The translations under genes were made by a program, and so were the position numbers. Positions 1-9,400 of a stretch of 64,000 nucleotides of DNA are shown here, in pieces. The stretch is from positions 310,001 through 374,000 of the forward strand of contig JAHHIL010000001.1 of NCBI GenBank assembly GCA_019358975.1, written 5' to 3'. Each line of letters starts with the position of its first letter. Position 1 is the stretch's first letter. This stretch comes from Trichocoleus desertorum ATA4-8-CV12 (GTDB lineage Bacteria; Cyanobacteriota; Cyanobacteriia; FACHB-46). Below the pieces are notes generated by a model, which had not been told where the DNA came from, made no database searches, and saw nothing but the letters and a program-made list of their open reading frames with translations.

Positions 1-3000
1 CGCACTCCAACCTTGGCTTGTTGTTTATCGAGTCCTAGCAAGTAGCACTGTTGACCCAATAATGCCTGCGTACCCCGCAACTCGATGCAACCTAGAACCT
101 TTTGCCACAATTGCTCTAAGTTCAATGCTGGTGCTGCCTCAACCGCTGGTATTTCGTTGTCTGGCGGCTCAAGCAATTCTGGCTCCTGGGCAGCCGCTTC
201 TTGCCAGGGACTGGGTTCGCCAATTGATGTAATGAGATCAGGCTCTGTAAATTCGATTGCTGCGGTTTCTACAACCGCGATCGCTTCATCAACTTCTACA
301 TGGCTTGTTTCCACTACTTCGGCTCTGCCATTTTGAGCGGTTGCAGGGACTACAGTTTCAGTGACGACTGCCACTTGAGTATGACTGTTGGTTGCTACCG
401 TTTCTGAAATCGATGCAACAGTGGGCTGAGGGGCAGAAATTAACGCACTCAAGGCACTGCGGAACTCCTGATCATGCAAAAGAGCTTGGGCGATCGCACC
501 TGCTAGTACTTCTAAGTCTGCCGCTGGCGTAGATAGCTGATGTTTACTGGCAACTTGACTCAACAATTGCTGCAACTGACTAGCCACACTGGGCATTTTG
601 CCATTAGAAGAGCTGGCTGTTGTTGTAGCGGGTAAGGGAGCTGAGGATGTTGGGACGGGTAGAATGGTTAGTGGAGTTGGAACCCACTGGGGCGCAATGG
701 GAGCAGGCGCAATGGGAGCAGCAGTCACAACGGGCGGTTCTACTCCCAACTCAGAAGGCAACAAACCCAGCAATGTGACTTCTAGCCACAGACGGGGTTG
801 AGTCGAGTTTTTAATCTGCACCTCTGCCGCTCGGAGATACTTTTGCCCTTCTAAAATTAGGGCGATCGGGAGTTGCTGAGCAAACTGACACAATTGTGCC
901 CAAGTCGGCGGCGTAATCGCGACTAAATCTCCTCGACTTGGCGCAGTTTTAGCAATGAGTAGGTCACGGTAAAAGCTGGCTAAGTTTTGCAGGACAATCA
1001 GGGGTTCTCGGCCCCGATTCATTAAGTGACGTGCCCCATCTAGAACCTGGGCAGGGTCATTGGTGGCGATCGCTTGCAATAAAGCTAGCAAGTCTCGCTC
1101 TGGCACCGCTCCGACTAAATCCCAGACCCGCTCAACTGTTACTTGCCCTTCCAGCAAACTCAGTTGATCCAATAAGCTCTCGGCATCGCGCAACCCACCC
1201 TGAGCAATTTGCCCCACCAACTGCACTGCATCGGGAGCAATATTGATTGATTCGTTGTGGGCGATCGCGCTCAAGTGATGCACCATTGCCTCTAGCGGAA
1301 TCCGCCGAAAGTCGAACCGCTGACACCGCGAAATAATGGTAGGCAATACTCGTTGTGGATCAGTCGTCGCCAGCACGAACACCACGCGATCGGGCGGTTC
1401 CTCCAACGTCTTTAGCAGCGCGTTGAATGCGGCGGTACTGAGCATATGGCAATTATGTGCCAGCAGCCCATTTGCCACAAAGTTATGGTTGTCTTCAACC
1501 TCAATGTCGTAAACTGCCTCAGCCCCATCGAGGCGGACAGATTCGACCTGCTCCAAATTTGTAGTCCATTGATGGGAGGGCGTACTGCCGCAAGTCTGAG
1601 AGCCATTTTCGGCTAGTATCTGCTCCCATTGCCAAGTAGGAGTAGATTTTGCCTCTACTGGCTCTTGTGTAACTTCTAACGTTGGCTGGGTAGCCGCTTT
1701 CCGTAAGCCACTCTGCAATAAGTTGATTTTCGTTGGTTGAGTAGCCTTCTGTATGGAGCTGAATTTGCGGGCTACCTTGGGGCGTGAGAGTGAGTGAGCC
1801 GTCGTCCATATACCACCAGGCCAATCCTTCAGGAGTGAGGCGCTGGAGCCAGTTTCGAGAAACTTGTTTCTGATTGCCGGATGGTCTGACGACCTGAAAA
1901 ACTTCTGCGAGTTGGGGGTGACAGGCAGTACTGCCACAGGCTGACTCTTGCCCGTATCCCTGATTGGTTGCGGTTCTAAGTTTGGGGCGTAATCCTGCCA
2001 AACGCTCAGCTTTGTATTCCAACCAAGCTTGCTGCTGGATACCATGAGTCCAGGACAAGCGGGGGAATCGGCTGTGGCGGTTGGGGTAGGTGATGGAGCA
2101 GTCGCCCAGTAAGGTGCCGTAGATGAGGCCCAAGGTTTTTGGAGACAGGGGGTCGAGGTTGTTAACGAAGTTGTGGGTACGAGTTGCCCAGATGCCGTGG
2201 CCTTGCTTGTAGGGGTGCCGTCGCCAATGGCTTTGGATACCTGCAACGGTTGCTGGTTGCGATCGCGTGAGCATATGCTGAGGAATGCTGAGTTGTTCTC
2301 CGCACCCACAAGCACAACAGGGTTCGTATTTTTCCAGTTCTGCCAGCTTCTCTGTGAGACTAAGGACTTTGTAGTGGTTTTGTTTTGTAGGGTGTTTCTG
2401 CCAGTAGCGTTGGATGTATTCGACACTAGTTTTGCCAGCGATCGTGGGGATTTGTAGTCTCTCGCCACAGCCACAGGCACATTCAGGTCTGAGTGGCTCC
2501 AACTCGGCCCACTTGGCCTGTAATTTTTCACAGGATGAGGCGACAGAATCTTCATCCCTGGCTTGAGTTCGGCGGCTGGTTTCCATCCTTGATCAGTCCG
2601 AATCAGGTGGTTTCCGGTACAGCGGATTTCTCGATTGGTGGTTTTGATCAGGTAAGTGGAGCGAACGCCTTGATCGAACCAGCGCAAAACTTGTTTGAAT
2701 TCCCAGGTTCCGGTTTGGTCATTGTAGCTGAGAACTTGTTTGCCTTGAATCTCAGGACTGTCAATGCGAATCAGTCCCTGACTAGTTTGTACTAATGAGT
2801 CTCCAGTTAAGCACTCGTCAATCACATACACTTTGTGGCGGCACTGGACGGGTGAAAATTGCGATCGCTCGATCAACTCCCGAATATTATCGACCCCGGT
2901 GTTACTAGCCGCGTCGATCTCGATTACGTCAAGGGCTGAACCGTTGGCGATCGCTCGGCAGACTTCACATTTGCCGCAAGGGGTTTCTGTGGGGGCATCA

Positions 3001-3200
3001 CTTTGCAGGCAGTTGAGAGATTTAGCCAAAATTCGGGCGCTGGAGGTCTTGCCCGTTCCTCTCGCTCCTGTAAACAGATAGGCAGGTGCAATCCGCTGTT
3101 GCCGTAGCGCGTTGGTTAGCGTGGTCGCGATCGCTTCTTGCCCCACCAGTTCTGCAAAAGTTTGGGGACGATATTTGTGGTGTAGCGGTTCGTAGGGCAT
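1..3200 (-). CDS. dnaX: DNA polymerase III gamma/tau subunit, intein-split, 3' end off window
   Basis: Clamp-loader ATPase of the replicative polymerase. The start is the ATG at 3200 (MPYEPLHHKYRPQTF), the usual DnaX N-terminus. Visible motifs are the Walker A GARGTGKT, a zinc-binding CGKCEVC segment, Walker B VYVIDE followed, after the intein, by CHMLSTAAFNALLKTLEEPP, and sensor-1 VLATTDP. The frame is open from 3200 to base 1 with no stop, so the gene runs off the left edge. The N-extein is 129 residues. The C-extein begins at 1451 with at least 483 residues, ending in a Ser/Thr/Val/Pro-rich linker (about 850 down to 130) before the tau-like C-terminal domain starts. The intein lies exactly in the Walker B DE/CH site, so ATPase activity should need splicing. 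No neighbouring gene shares its transcript in the window. Confidence 0.96.
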   Translation of the reverse strand, partial: MPYEPLHHKYRPQTFAELVGQEAIATTLTNALRQQRIAPAYLFTGARGTGKTSSARILAKSLNCLQSDAPTETPCGKCEVCRAIANGSALDVIEIDAASNTGVDNIRELIERSQFSPVQCRHKVYVIDECLTGDSLVQTSQGLIRIDSPEIQGKQVLSYNDQTGTWEFKQVLRWFDQGVRSTYLIKTTNREIRCTGNHLIRTDQGWKPAAELKPGMKILSPHPVKNYRPSGPSWSHSDLNVPVAVARDYKSPRSLAKLVSNTSNATGRNTLQNKTTTKSLVSQRSWQNWKNTNPVVLVGAENNSAFLSICSRDRNQQPLQVSKAIGDGTPTSKATASGQLVPTTSLTTSTPCLQKPWASSTAPYWATAPSPTPTATADSPACPGLMVSSSKLGWNTKLSVWQDYAPNLEPQPIRDTGKSQPVAVLPVTPNSQKFFRSSDHPAIRNKFLETGSSASLLKDWPGGIWTTAHSLSRPKVARKFSSIQKATQPTKINLLQSGLRKAATQPTLEVTQEPVEAKSTPTWQWEQILAENGSQTCGSTPSHQWTTNLEQVESVRLDGAEAVYDIEVEDNHNFVANGLLAHNCHMLSTAAFNALLKTLEEPPDRVVFVLATTDPQRVLPTIISRCQRFDFRRIPLEAMVHHLSAIAHNESINIAPDAVQLVGQIAQGGLRDAESLLDQLSLLEGQVTVERVWDLVGAVPERDLLALLQAIATNDPAQVLDGARHLMNRGREPLIVLQNLASFYRDLLIAKTAPSRGDLVAITPPTWAQLCQFAQQLPIALILEGQKYLRAAEVQIKNSTQPRLWLEVTLLGLLPSELGVEPPVVTAAPIAPAPIAPQWVPTPLTILPVPTSSAPLPATTTASSSNGKMPSVASQLQQLLSQVASKHQLSTPAADLEVLAGAIAQALLHDQEFRSALSALISAPQPTVASISETVATNSHTQVAVVTETVVPATAQNGRAEVVETSHVEVDEAIAVVETAAIEFTEPDLITSIGEPSPWQEAAAQEPELLEPPDNEIPAVEAAPALNLEQLWQKVLGCIELRGTQALLGQQCYLLGLDKQQAKVGV
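1452..2813 (-). other. DnaX intein (454 codons) in the dnaX frame
   Basis: Self-splicing protein insertion. In the dnaX frame it starts with Cys1 (CLTGDSLVQTSQG, block A) at 2813. Block B has the expected T-x-N-H (IRCTGNHLIRT) near 2615. Blocks F and G are AVYDIEVEDNHNFVANG and LLAHN, ending in Asn at 1452, and the +1 residue of the C-extein is Cys. All splicing residues are therefore present. Between about 2540 and 1560 the same frame continues without a stop but reads as a Ser/Thr/Pro-rich chain of roughly 330 residues that I cannot match to any domain. The endonuclease that normally fills this position is encoded in another frame (see the gene at 1519-2586). The splicing domain totals about 130 residues. 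That it splices despite the long linker is inference. Confidence 0.93.
1519..2586 (-). CDS. LAGLIDADG homing endonuclease nested out of frame inside the DnaX intein
   Basis: A 355-residue protein whose frame is shifted relative to dnaX/intein. LAGLIDADG motifs are LGLIYGTLLGDCSI (residues 152-165) and the second helix LAWWYMDDGSLT (255-266), each ending in an acidic residue, as in LAGLIDADG_2-type enzymes. Residues 35-65 and 88-125 form two similar modules, each with a C-x-CGCG-x-x-L/I core followed by IP and a W-x-x-HP end, possibly a metal-binding or DNA-recognition element. The ATG at 2586 lies 9 bases after an in-frame TGA; AAGG directly abuts it, so the ribosome site is weak and expression may rely on coupling or frameshifting. 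It should cleave intein-less dnaX alleles and promote homing; that is known of the family, not shown here. The last residues (to 1519) overlap the start of the C-terminal splicing segment. Confidence 0.88.
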   Translation of the reverse strand: METSRRTQARDEDSVASSCEKLQAKWAELEPLRPECACGCGERLQIPTIAGKTSVEYIQRYWQKHPTKQNHYKVLSLTEKLAELEKYEPCCACGCGEQLSIPQHMLTRSQPATVAGIQSHWRRHPYKQGHGIWATRTHNFVNNLDPLSPKTLGLIYGTLLGDCSITYPNRHSRFPRLSWTHGIQQQAWLEYKAERLAGLRPKLRTATNQGYGQESACGSTACHPQLAEVFQVVRPSGNQKQVSRNWLQRLTPEGLAWWYMDDGSLTLTPQGSPQIQLHTEGYSTNENQLIAEWLTESGYPANVRSYTRASRGKIYSYLAMGADTSRKWLSDLRQYALPSMDYKFGAGRICPPRWG

Positions 3201-3534
3201 CGATTTACGGGCAGTCCCAAAGCTCTGGAGTCAAAATTTGCGGCACGGGCAGAGCAGATATTATATAGAGTTCTATACTCCAACCACTGCAATCCTACAG
3301 TTCGAGCGTAAGGTTTCCGCGTGGACAAACACTAGACCGCAGAAGATGGTTTGAAGGGTTTAATAGTACAAGCGTTTTGGTCTATTTTATCGTAGTGATT
3401 TCGAGATTGTGTATGAGGTGCGATCGCCCTACCTTAGAACCGCTACCAGTTTTGATCTCAGTGGCAAGCAACTAAATTAAATTTCTTTGACAATTGTCAT
3501 GTTGGGGCTTGCGAGCTTAGGGAACACTACCTAG
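3201..3534. promoter_or_regulatory. Divergent spacer between dnaX and the permease-kinase gene
   Basis: A 334-base gap that must hold promoters for both divergent genes. It has one HIP1-like site (gcgatcgccc, about 3420) and AT-rich stretches around 3360-3400 and 3470-3495. AGGGAA about 9 bases before the ATG at 3535 is a plausible ribosome site. I see no RNA gene or clear operator. Confidence 0.35.
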
Positions 3535-6417
3535 ATGTTTCGCCTGTTGATTAAGCAGTGTTTCATGAACAGTTTTGGTCGTACCGATCCCAGCTTAAAT
3601 ACCTCTTTTCGCCTCACCCGTAGCCTGAGTTCTCTAGAAACAGGGGGATTTGGTCTCAGTGGGCTGCTGTTGTGGTTAGGCACGGCTCCTGCCATGCATC
3701 TAGACATGGGGCCACAAGCGCTTTGGGTGTGGATACCCACTGCCATTGTGGGCGTGATGCTAAATCTCCAGGTGAAGCATTTGGGAACTCGCTGGCCCGA
3801 CGTTTCGGGTGGTACACCCAACTATACAACTCGGCTCCTGAAGCATTATCCGGGCTTAGCTCAATATGTAGCGATCGGGTATTGGCTGGGTTGGGTGTCG
3901 GTGCCCGCCATGAATGCCATCATTCTGACCGATTTAATCAAAACCAACTTAGAACCGTTGGGCCTGACTTGTCCAGAGATGGCTCTGAAAATTGTATTTA
4001 CAGCTATTCCTTTTGTTGTGGCCTTCAGTGGCACGCGGGCTTTAGGCATTCTGCATTTATTTTTCGTGCTACCAGCGATTGGTTTCTTGTTGGCGTTTTG
4101 TGTCCAAGGCTGCGGCTGGCTAACCCTAGCTCCCAATAGTCCTGGGCTGTTTCCGACAGAGTGGTCTAGCTTGGATCTGCGAGATTGGACTAAGTGGGTT
4201 TTTGTGGCGATCTATGCGGCGTATGGCTGCGAAACGGCCTCTTCGTTTGTGGCCGATAGCCGTCGTCCTGCTTCTACGCTGCAATGTTTGTCGTTTGCTG
4301 CTTGGCTTTTACCCATTGTTTATATCGGTGGCTCTTGGGTGCTGATGCGATTGACCCCTGCTACAGGCGTAGGAGACAGCGCCTTTTTGAATTTAATCGC
4401 AGCGGCTCAACCTTTTTGGGGTCAACAAGCCCAAGTTTTGGTTACTTTTTTAATTGCCTCTGGATGTCTATTGAGTTCTGCGACAGCCGTTTCTAATGCG
4501 CCGCGAGTCTTATACCAACTTGCCTTAGATGGCTACTTGGCTCCTGTGTTTGGGGTGGTTTCTCGGCGGGGTGTATTGGGGCCGAGTTTGGCTTTTACAG
4601 GGCTTTTGAGCGTGGCCTGCCTGATCTGGGGGGATGTGACCAGAGTCGTCATGGTGACGGGGACAGGCTACTTGAGCAGCATGATTGGTATTCATTTGGG
4701 CATGTGGCTACGGCGAGGACATCCAGAAGCCTTGTGGCCGCGCTGGTCCCTGGTCTTTTGTATCGTAGAAAGTTTGGTGTTAGTGATAGGGGGGCTGGCC
4801 TGGAATGGGCAAGACCTGTTTATGGGGCTGCTGTTGCCCATCAGTATTTTGCTGCTGGATCAAGGGCTACGTCGTACGGCAATTCCTGGGTTACGAGCGG
4901 AATGGTGGATACGACGCTATCAGAGGCGGCCCCATCGGCAAGTCTCGGACTTGATGCTGACGCAGATTTGCATTCTGATCTTGCTCATTTGTAGTGCGCT
5001 CACGATTGGCTGGGGAGTGCGGACTTTATTAGATGGTATTGCTTTCGACAGTAATGCCAATTTGTTTGTGGTGCTGCTGCTGGCGATCGCCTTTGTCGGA
5101 GTGGCGATCGCTTGCTGGACCAGTTTGCCCCAAGTAGCAGAGGTGATGGAGGCCCAGGAAGCGGCAGAACATTTCTTTAATATTGCTCAAGATGCCATCG
5201 TAGTCGTAGATGAAGCTGGGCTGATTCAGCGCTTGAACCCAGCCGCTACAGGTTTGTTCGGAATGAAGCCACGAGATGTATTAGGACATCCTTTAAGCCA
5301 ATATTTAGCGGGTCTAGCTGAGTATCCGCAGCATTGGGCGATTCGCAGTGAGCAAAGGCTGATACAGGCTGCCCAAACCAAGCTGTTAGATGTTTCGGTT
5401 AGCGATCGCGTCAATTCTCAGCTAAGAGAGTATGTAGTGATTTTGCGAGACATCACGGAGCGTCAGCAAGCTGAAGTAGTCCTGCGCCAATCGGAAGCGC
5501 AATCTAGACAGCAGAACCAAGCCCTAGAACAAACGCTGCGGGAATTGCAAAGAACCCAAGCGCAACTCATCCAAACCGAGAAACTGTCTTCTTTAGGGCA
5601 ACTGGTGGCGGGGGTAGCGCATGAGATTAATAACCCCGTGAATTTTATTCATGGCAACCTCAGCCACGCCGACAAGTACACGCAAAACCTGCTCGATTTA
5701 ATCCAGCTTTACCAAAAGCACTATCCTGATCCGGTACCAGAAATTGAGACCGAGATTGACACGATTGACTTAGGGTTTTTGGCTGAAGATTTACCCAAAT
5801 TGCTGAGTTCGATGCAGGTGGGCACCGAGCGGATTCAGAAAATTGTCTTAGCTTTGCGGAATTTCTCGCGCATGGATGAGGCGGATATGAAAGCGATCGA
5901 TATTCACGCTGGATTAGAAAGTACGCTGATGATTTTGCAAAATCGCTTGAAACCGAAGTCTGACCAATTTGTGATCCAAATTGAGCAAGATTACGGCGAT
6001 TTGCCTTTGGTGGAATGCTACGCGGGGCAGCTCAACCAAGTGTTTATGAATATTCTGACCAACGCGATCGATGCTTTAGAGGAGTACGACAAGCAACGCC
6101 CTTCAGCGGCACGAGAACAAAAGCCTAGCACCATTCGCATTCGCACTCTGATGACAGAAAATCAACAGGTGCAAATTTGCATTGCTGATAATGGGCCAGG
6201 AATTCCACTGCATTTCCAGCCTCGGCTCTTCGATCCGTTCTTTACAACTAAAGCGATCGGCAAAGGGACTGGCTTAGGTTTATCGATTAGCTATGGCATC
6301 ATCACTGAGAAACATGGTGGCAATCTGAAGTGCATTTCAGCTCCCGGTGAAGGCACCGAATTTGTAATCGAAATTCCCCTAAGCCAAACGGCACACCTGT
6401 CGCGAGAAGCAACCTAA
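3535..6417 (+). CDS. APC-family permease fused to a PAS-histidine kinase
   Basis: A 960-residue fusion. Residues about 30-450 form an amino-acid/polyamine permease-like domain with about 12 hydrophobic segments, including the early glycine-rich stretch [15 protein letters not shown] and a conserved-looking [12 protein letters not shown] segment. Two further helices (about 475-500 and 510-530) lead into a PAS domain (542-642), a coiled coil (643-680), the H-box [17 protein letters not shown] with phospho-accepting His696, and a HATPase domain with N-box [19 protein letters not shown], and [16 protein letters not shown]. The kinase subtype with EDLPKLL...GTERI between the H- and N-boxes is common in cyanobacteria. 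It may sense a transported solute or transport flux, as proposed for transporter-kinases such as CbrA, but its permease belongs to another superfamily. No response regulator is adjacent. An alternative start is ATG 3568. Confidence 0.88.
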   Translation: MFRLLIKQCFMNSFGRTDPSLNTSFRLTRSLSSLETGGFGLSGLLLWLGTAPAMHLDMGPQALWVWIPTAIVGVMLNLQVKHLGTRWPDVSGGTPNYTTRLLKHYPGLAQYVAIGYWLGWVSVPAMNAIILTDLIKTNLEPLGLTCPEMALKIVFTAIPFVVAFSGTRALGILHLFFVLPAIGFLLAFCVQGCGWLTLAPNSPGLFPTEWSSLDLRDWTKWVFVAIYAAYGCETASSFVADSRRPASTLQCLSFAAWLLPIVYIGGSWVLMRLTPATGVGDSAFLNLIAAAQPFWGQQAQVLVTFLIASGCLLSSATAVSNAPRVLYQLALDGYLAPVFGVVSRRGVLGPSLAFTGLLSVACLIWGDVTRVVMVTGTGYLSSMIGIHLGMWLRRGHPEALWPRWSLVFCIVESLVLVIGGLAWNGQDLFMGLLLPISILLLDQGLRRTAIPGLRAEWWIRRYQRRPHRQVSDLMLTQICILILLICSALTIGWGVRTLLDGIAFDSNANLFVVLLLAIAFVGVAIACWTSLPQVAEVMEAQEAAEHFFNIAQDAIVVVDEAGLIQRLNPAATGLFGMKPRDVLGHPLSQYLAGLAEYPQHWAIRSEQRLIQAAQTKLLDVSVSDRVNSQLREYVVILRDITERQQAEVVLRQSEAQSRQQNQALEQTLRELQRTQAQLIQTEKLSSLGQLVAGVAHEINNPVNFIHGNLSHADKYTQNLLDLIQLYQKHYPDPVPEIETEIDTIDLGFLAEDLPKLLSSMQVGTERIQKIVLALRNFSRMDEADMKAIDIHAGLESTLMILQNRLKPKSDQFVIQIEQDYGDLPLVECYAGQLNQVFMNILTNAIDALEEYDKQRPSAAREQKPSTIRIRTLMTENQQVQICIADNGPGIPLHFQPRLFDPFFTTKAIGKGTGLGLSISYGIITEKHGGNLKCISAPGEGTEFVIEIPLSQTAHLSREAT

Positions 6418-6465
6418 CCCTCAGCCCCTTTCCTAGCAGAGAAGGGGAGCAAGATAGAAAGTTTC

Positions 6466-9400
6466 TTAACTGGCTTGTTGTAGTTCGGCGTAGTGCCAAC
6501 GGACGACATTCGCTTCGGTGTGGCTGACTAAAATGCCGAGGGATTCTAGGCTTTCCAGATGGTCAGCGATCGCTTGTTTTTTCCGGGCAGCTCCTTTGAA
6601 TTGCGCCACGACTTGCTCCACTGTCCATTCACCGCCGTTGGTTCGCAACAAGTCTCGAATGGCAGCGAGTTGGTCTTTGGGTTTCTTGGGCCACGCGACT
6701 TGCCCCCCTAGCCCCCCAATGCTGGGGGGAACCGGATCTTCCAAGTCCCCCAGTATTGGGGGATTTAGGGGGCTTTCTGCGCTGCTGTTCTCAACTTCAA
6801 CTCCAGCAATTTCACCTTGAACTGTAGTTTCAGTCGCGGCTCCGATGGTTTGCGGTGCTTGATATTCAGGCCGTAGCCAGCGGATTAACCCGTTGCGTTC
6901 TTCTTCGGCGCGTTCGGCGTTAAGGGTGACTAATTTTTCTAAGATTTCGTCGTCGGAGAGGTTTGCTGCCCAACCATACGCCTCGAATACTGCTGCATCT
7001 AAATCATCATGAATTTGTTTGAGGGTGGAAACGAGGGCTTTGTCGTTGTAGGCGCGATCGCTATCGGTAAATGCTTGCCCCGATCGCAGCTTTTCCAGCA
7101 GGTTATACATCCCGGTAATGGTCACGTCTGGATGCACTGCCTGAACTCGCTTCCGATGACTATCTAATTTCTCACCCAATTCTCGAATTTTTTGTTTTTG
7201 CTCTGGCGTTGGGTCAGGAAATGGAAACGGATCGAAGCAACGAGTTTTGTTGTAGCGTGGTCTATCTTCTAGTGTTCCACCTGCTGCTAACGACCAAATA
7301 ACATGAACTCGGCTCGAAAGTACACCTAAGAAGTAAGCATCCTCTAGAGCGATCGCTACCAACATATTGTCTGCAAGTATGCTTGCATCAAGAAAGACAA
7401 ATATTCGATGTTTACTAGTCTCCACAGTTGCAATGTATCGCCTCAAACCCTTTAAGGCTGTTCTGATTTCAGTTCTAGGGCGACCAAATATCCACCAGTT
7501 TTCACGTAGGCTTTTGTCTCGATTAGCGTCTCTTTCTGGTTTAACCTTCTCTAATATCCACTGGTACGCTTTGGGATAACCCTTTTGAGCTTTGTCAAGA
7601 GTTAGTCCAAATAAATCAATAACCTTAGCATTACGGGATTTCTGCAATAGGTCTCGACCATTGATATACGAAAAAAGCACTTCGGATTCAACTTTTAAGA
7701 AATCATTTTCATCAAGAATAAATCCTGACCCAAATAGCATTACCCCACGGCTGGAAATATTGCTGTTAGCTTTTAATAGATGAGTATTAGAAATATCTGC
7801 CCCAGCTTGTAGTCCACTAAAAATCTTTCCGACATTTTGCCATTGAATGCTGATTTTGTCAGCTGAATCTTCTGGAACCCTTGCCTCAGCCTCAGCTACA
7901 ACAATTCCTAATTGAGAAATTCTTATAAGCTTTTGAGTGCCTTCCGCTTCTCCAGTAGTCATCGCAATTCTGACAGCAGCCCCTTGATCTGTCCAAGGAT
8001 GATCAGGAATTGCAAAAAACAACTTAAGCGGATTCTTCTCATTTTGGTGAAAATCAATAACGCTTCTTTGTCTGACTTGCCGAATACTATTGGTGGTAAT
8101 AAATCCAAACCGTTGAATTTCACTCGATCGCACTAATTCAGCCGCTTTGTGCCACCAATACATCACATAATCAACCGTTTCAGGCACATCTTTGTAGAGC
8201 GATCGCAGCGTTTCAGCATAGCCATCCCCCAGCATTTCCCGCATTCGGGCATTGCCAATAAACGGCGGATTTGAGATCACATAATCCGCTTGGGGCCAGG
8301 TTGCAGAGCGAGGATTGAGGTAGCGATAAATTGGGATTTGATCTGATGGATCAGGCACCGCTTCACTTGTCACCGAATGCTTCATCGTGCGACCACCCCA
8401 GCGAGTTCGAGGTAGTTGCGTCACCGGATCGATCGCGGGTTCCTTACCGTCATAAGCCAGTACTGCATCCCGACACTCAATATTGTGGTACTCCCGCAGA
8501 ATCGGTTCCGGTGGAGCCACCTCACCAAAACGCTTAAAGTGCCATTGCAAATAACCAATCCAGATTACGAGGTCAGCGATCGCCGCTGCTCTGGGGTTTA
8601 GCTCAATCCCCAAAAACTGCGACGGGTTTACCTGCTCAAAATCCAACACCAACTGCGCCTGACCCGTAATATCAGCCAAACGCCGCAACACCTCAGACTC
8701 CAAACTTTTCAGCAAATCCAGCGTCACATACAAGAAATTCCCCGAACCACAAGCAGGGTCAAGAATCTTCACCTCTCGCAGCTCCCGCAAAAAATCTTGA
8801 ATTAGCGCGATCGCTTTGTTTTTCTGAGCTTTCGTCGGTTCTTGGTCGCCATTATCCAGCGCTTGCTTTACCTCCGCTTGCACCAAATCCCAGCGATCGC
8901 GCAACGGCTCCATCACCACCGGACGCACCAACCGCTCCACATAAGATCTCGGCGTGTAGTGTGCCCCCAACTTGCTCCGCTCCTTCGGGTCTAGCGCTCG
9001 CTCTAGCAACGTGCCAAAAATCGCAGGCTCCACATGCCGCCAATCCTTCTTCGCTGCTCTCAGCAGTACCTGTAGCTGCTCTGCCGTCAAATCCAACGCT
9101 GAGCCATCGGCAAACAACCCGCCATTAAACCGGGGAATCGTATTAAACCCGAAGTTACCCCCAGCATTCATCGTCTGCCAGAAAGCCTCGACTTCTGCCT
9201 TAAAAGTGCGTGGTTTTGGGAGCCAACGCTCCTCCAACGCTTGCGTAAAAATGTGTTCCTTCAGCAACTCCACATCTTCCGCAAACATCGTAAACAGACA
9301 CCGCATCAAGAAATGCGCCACCAACTGCGGTTCATGCTGCTTTTCTAGCAGCTTTGCCAACTCCGCCAGATCACTCGCCACCTCTCGCGTCACCCGTGCG

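Noticed and set aside
2173-2457. Plus-strand frame of 94 codons opposite the endonuclease
   Set aside because: No recognisable domain or ribosome site, and explained by the coding bias of the two minus-strand frames.
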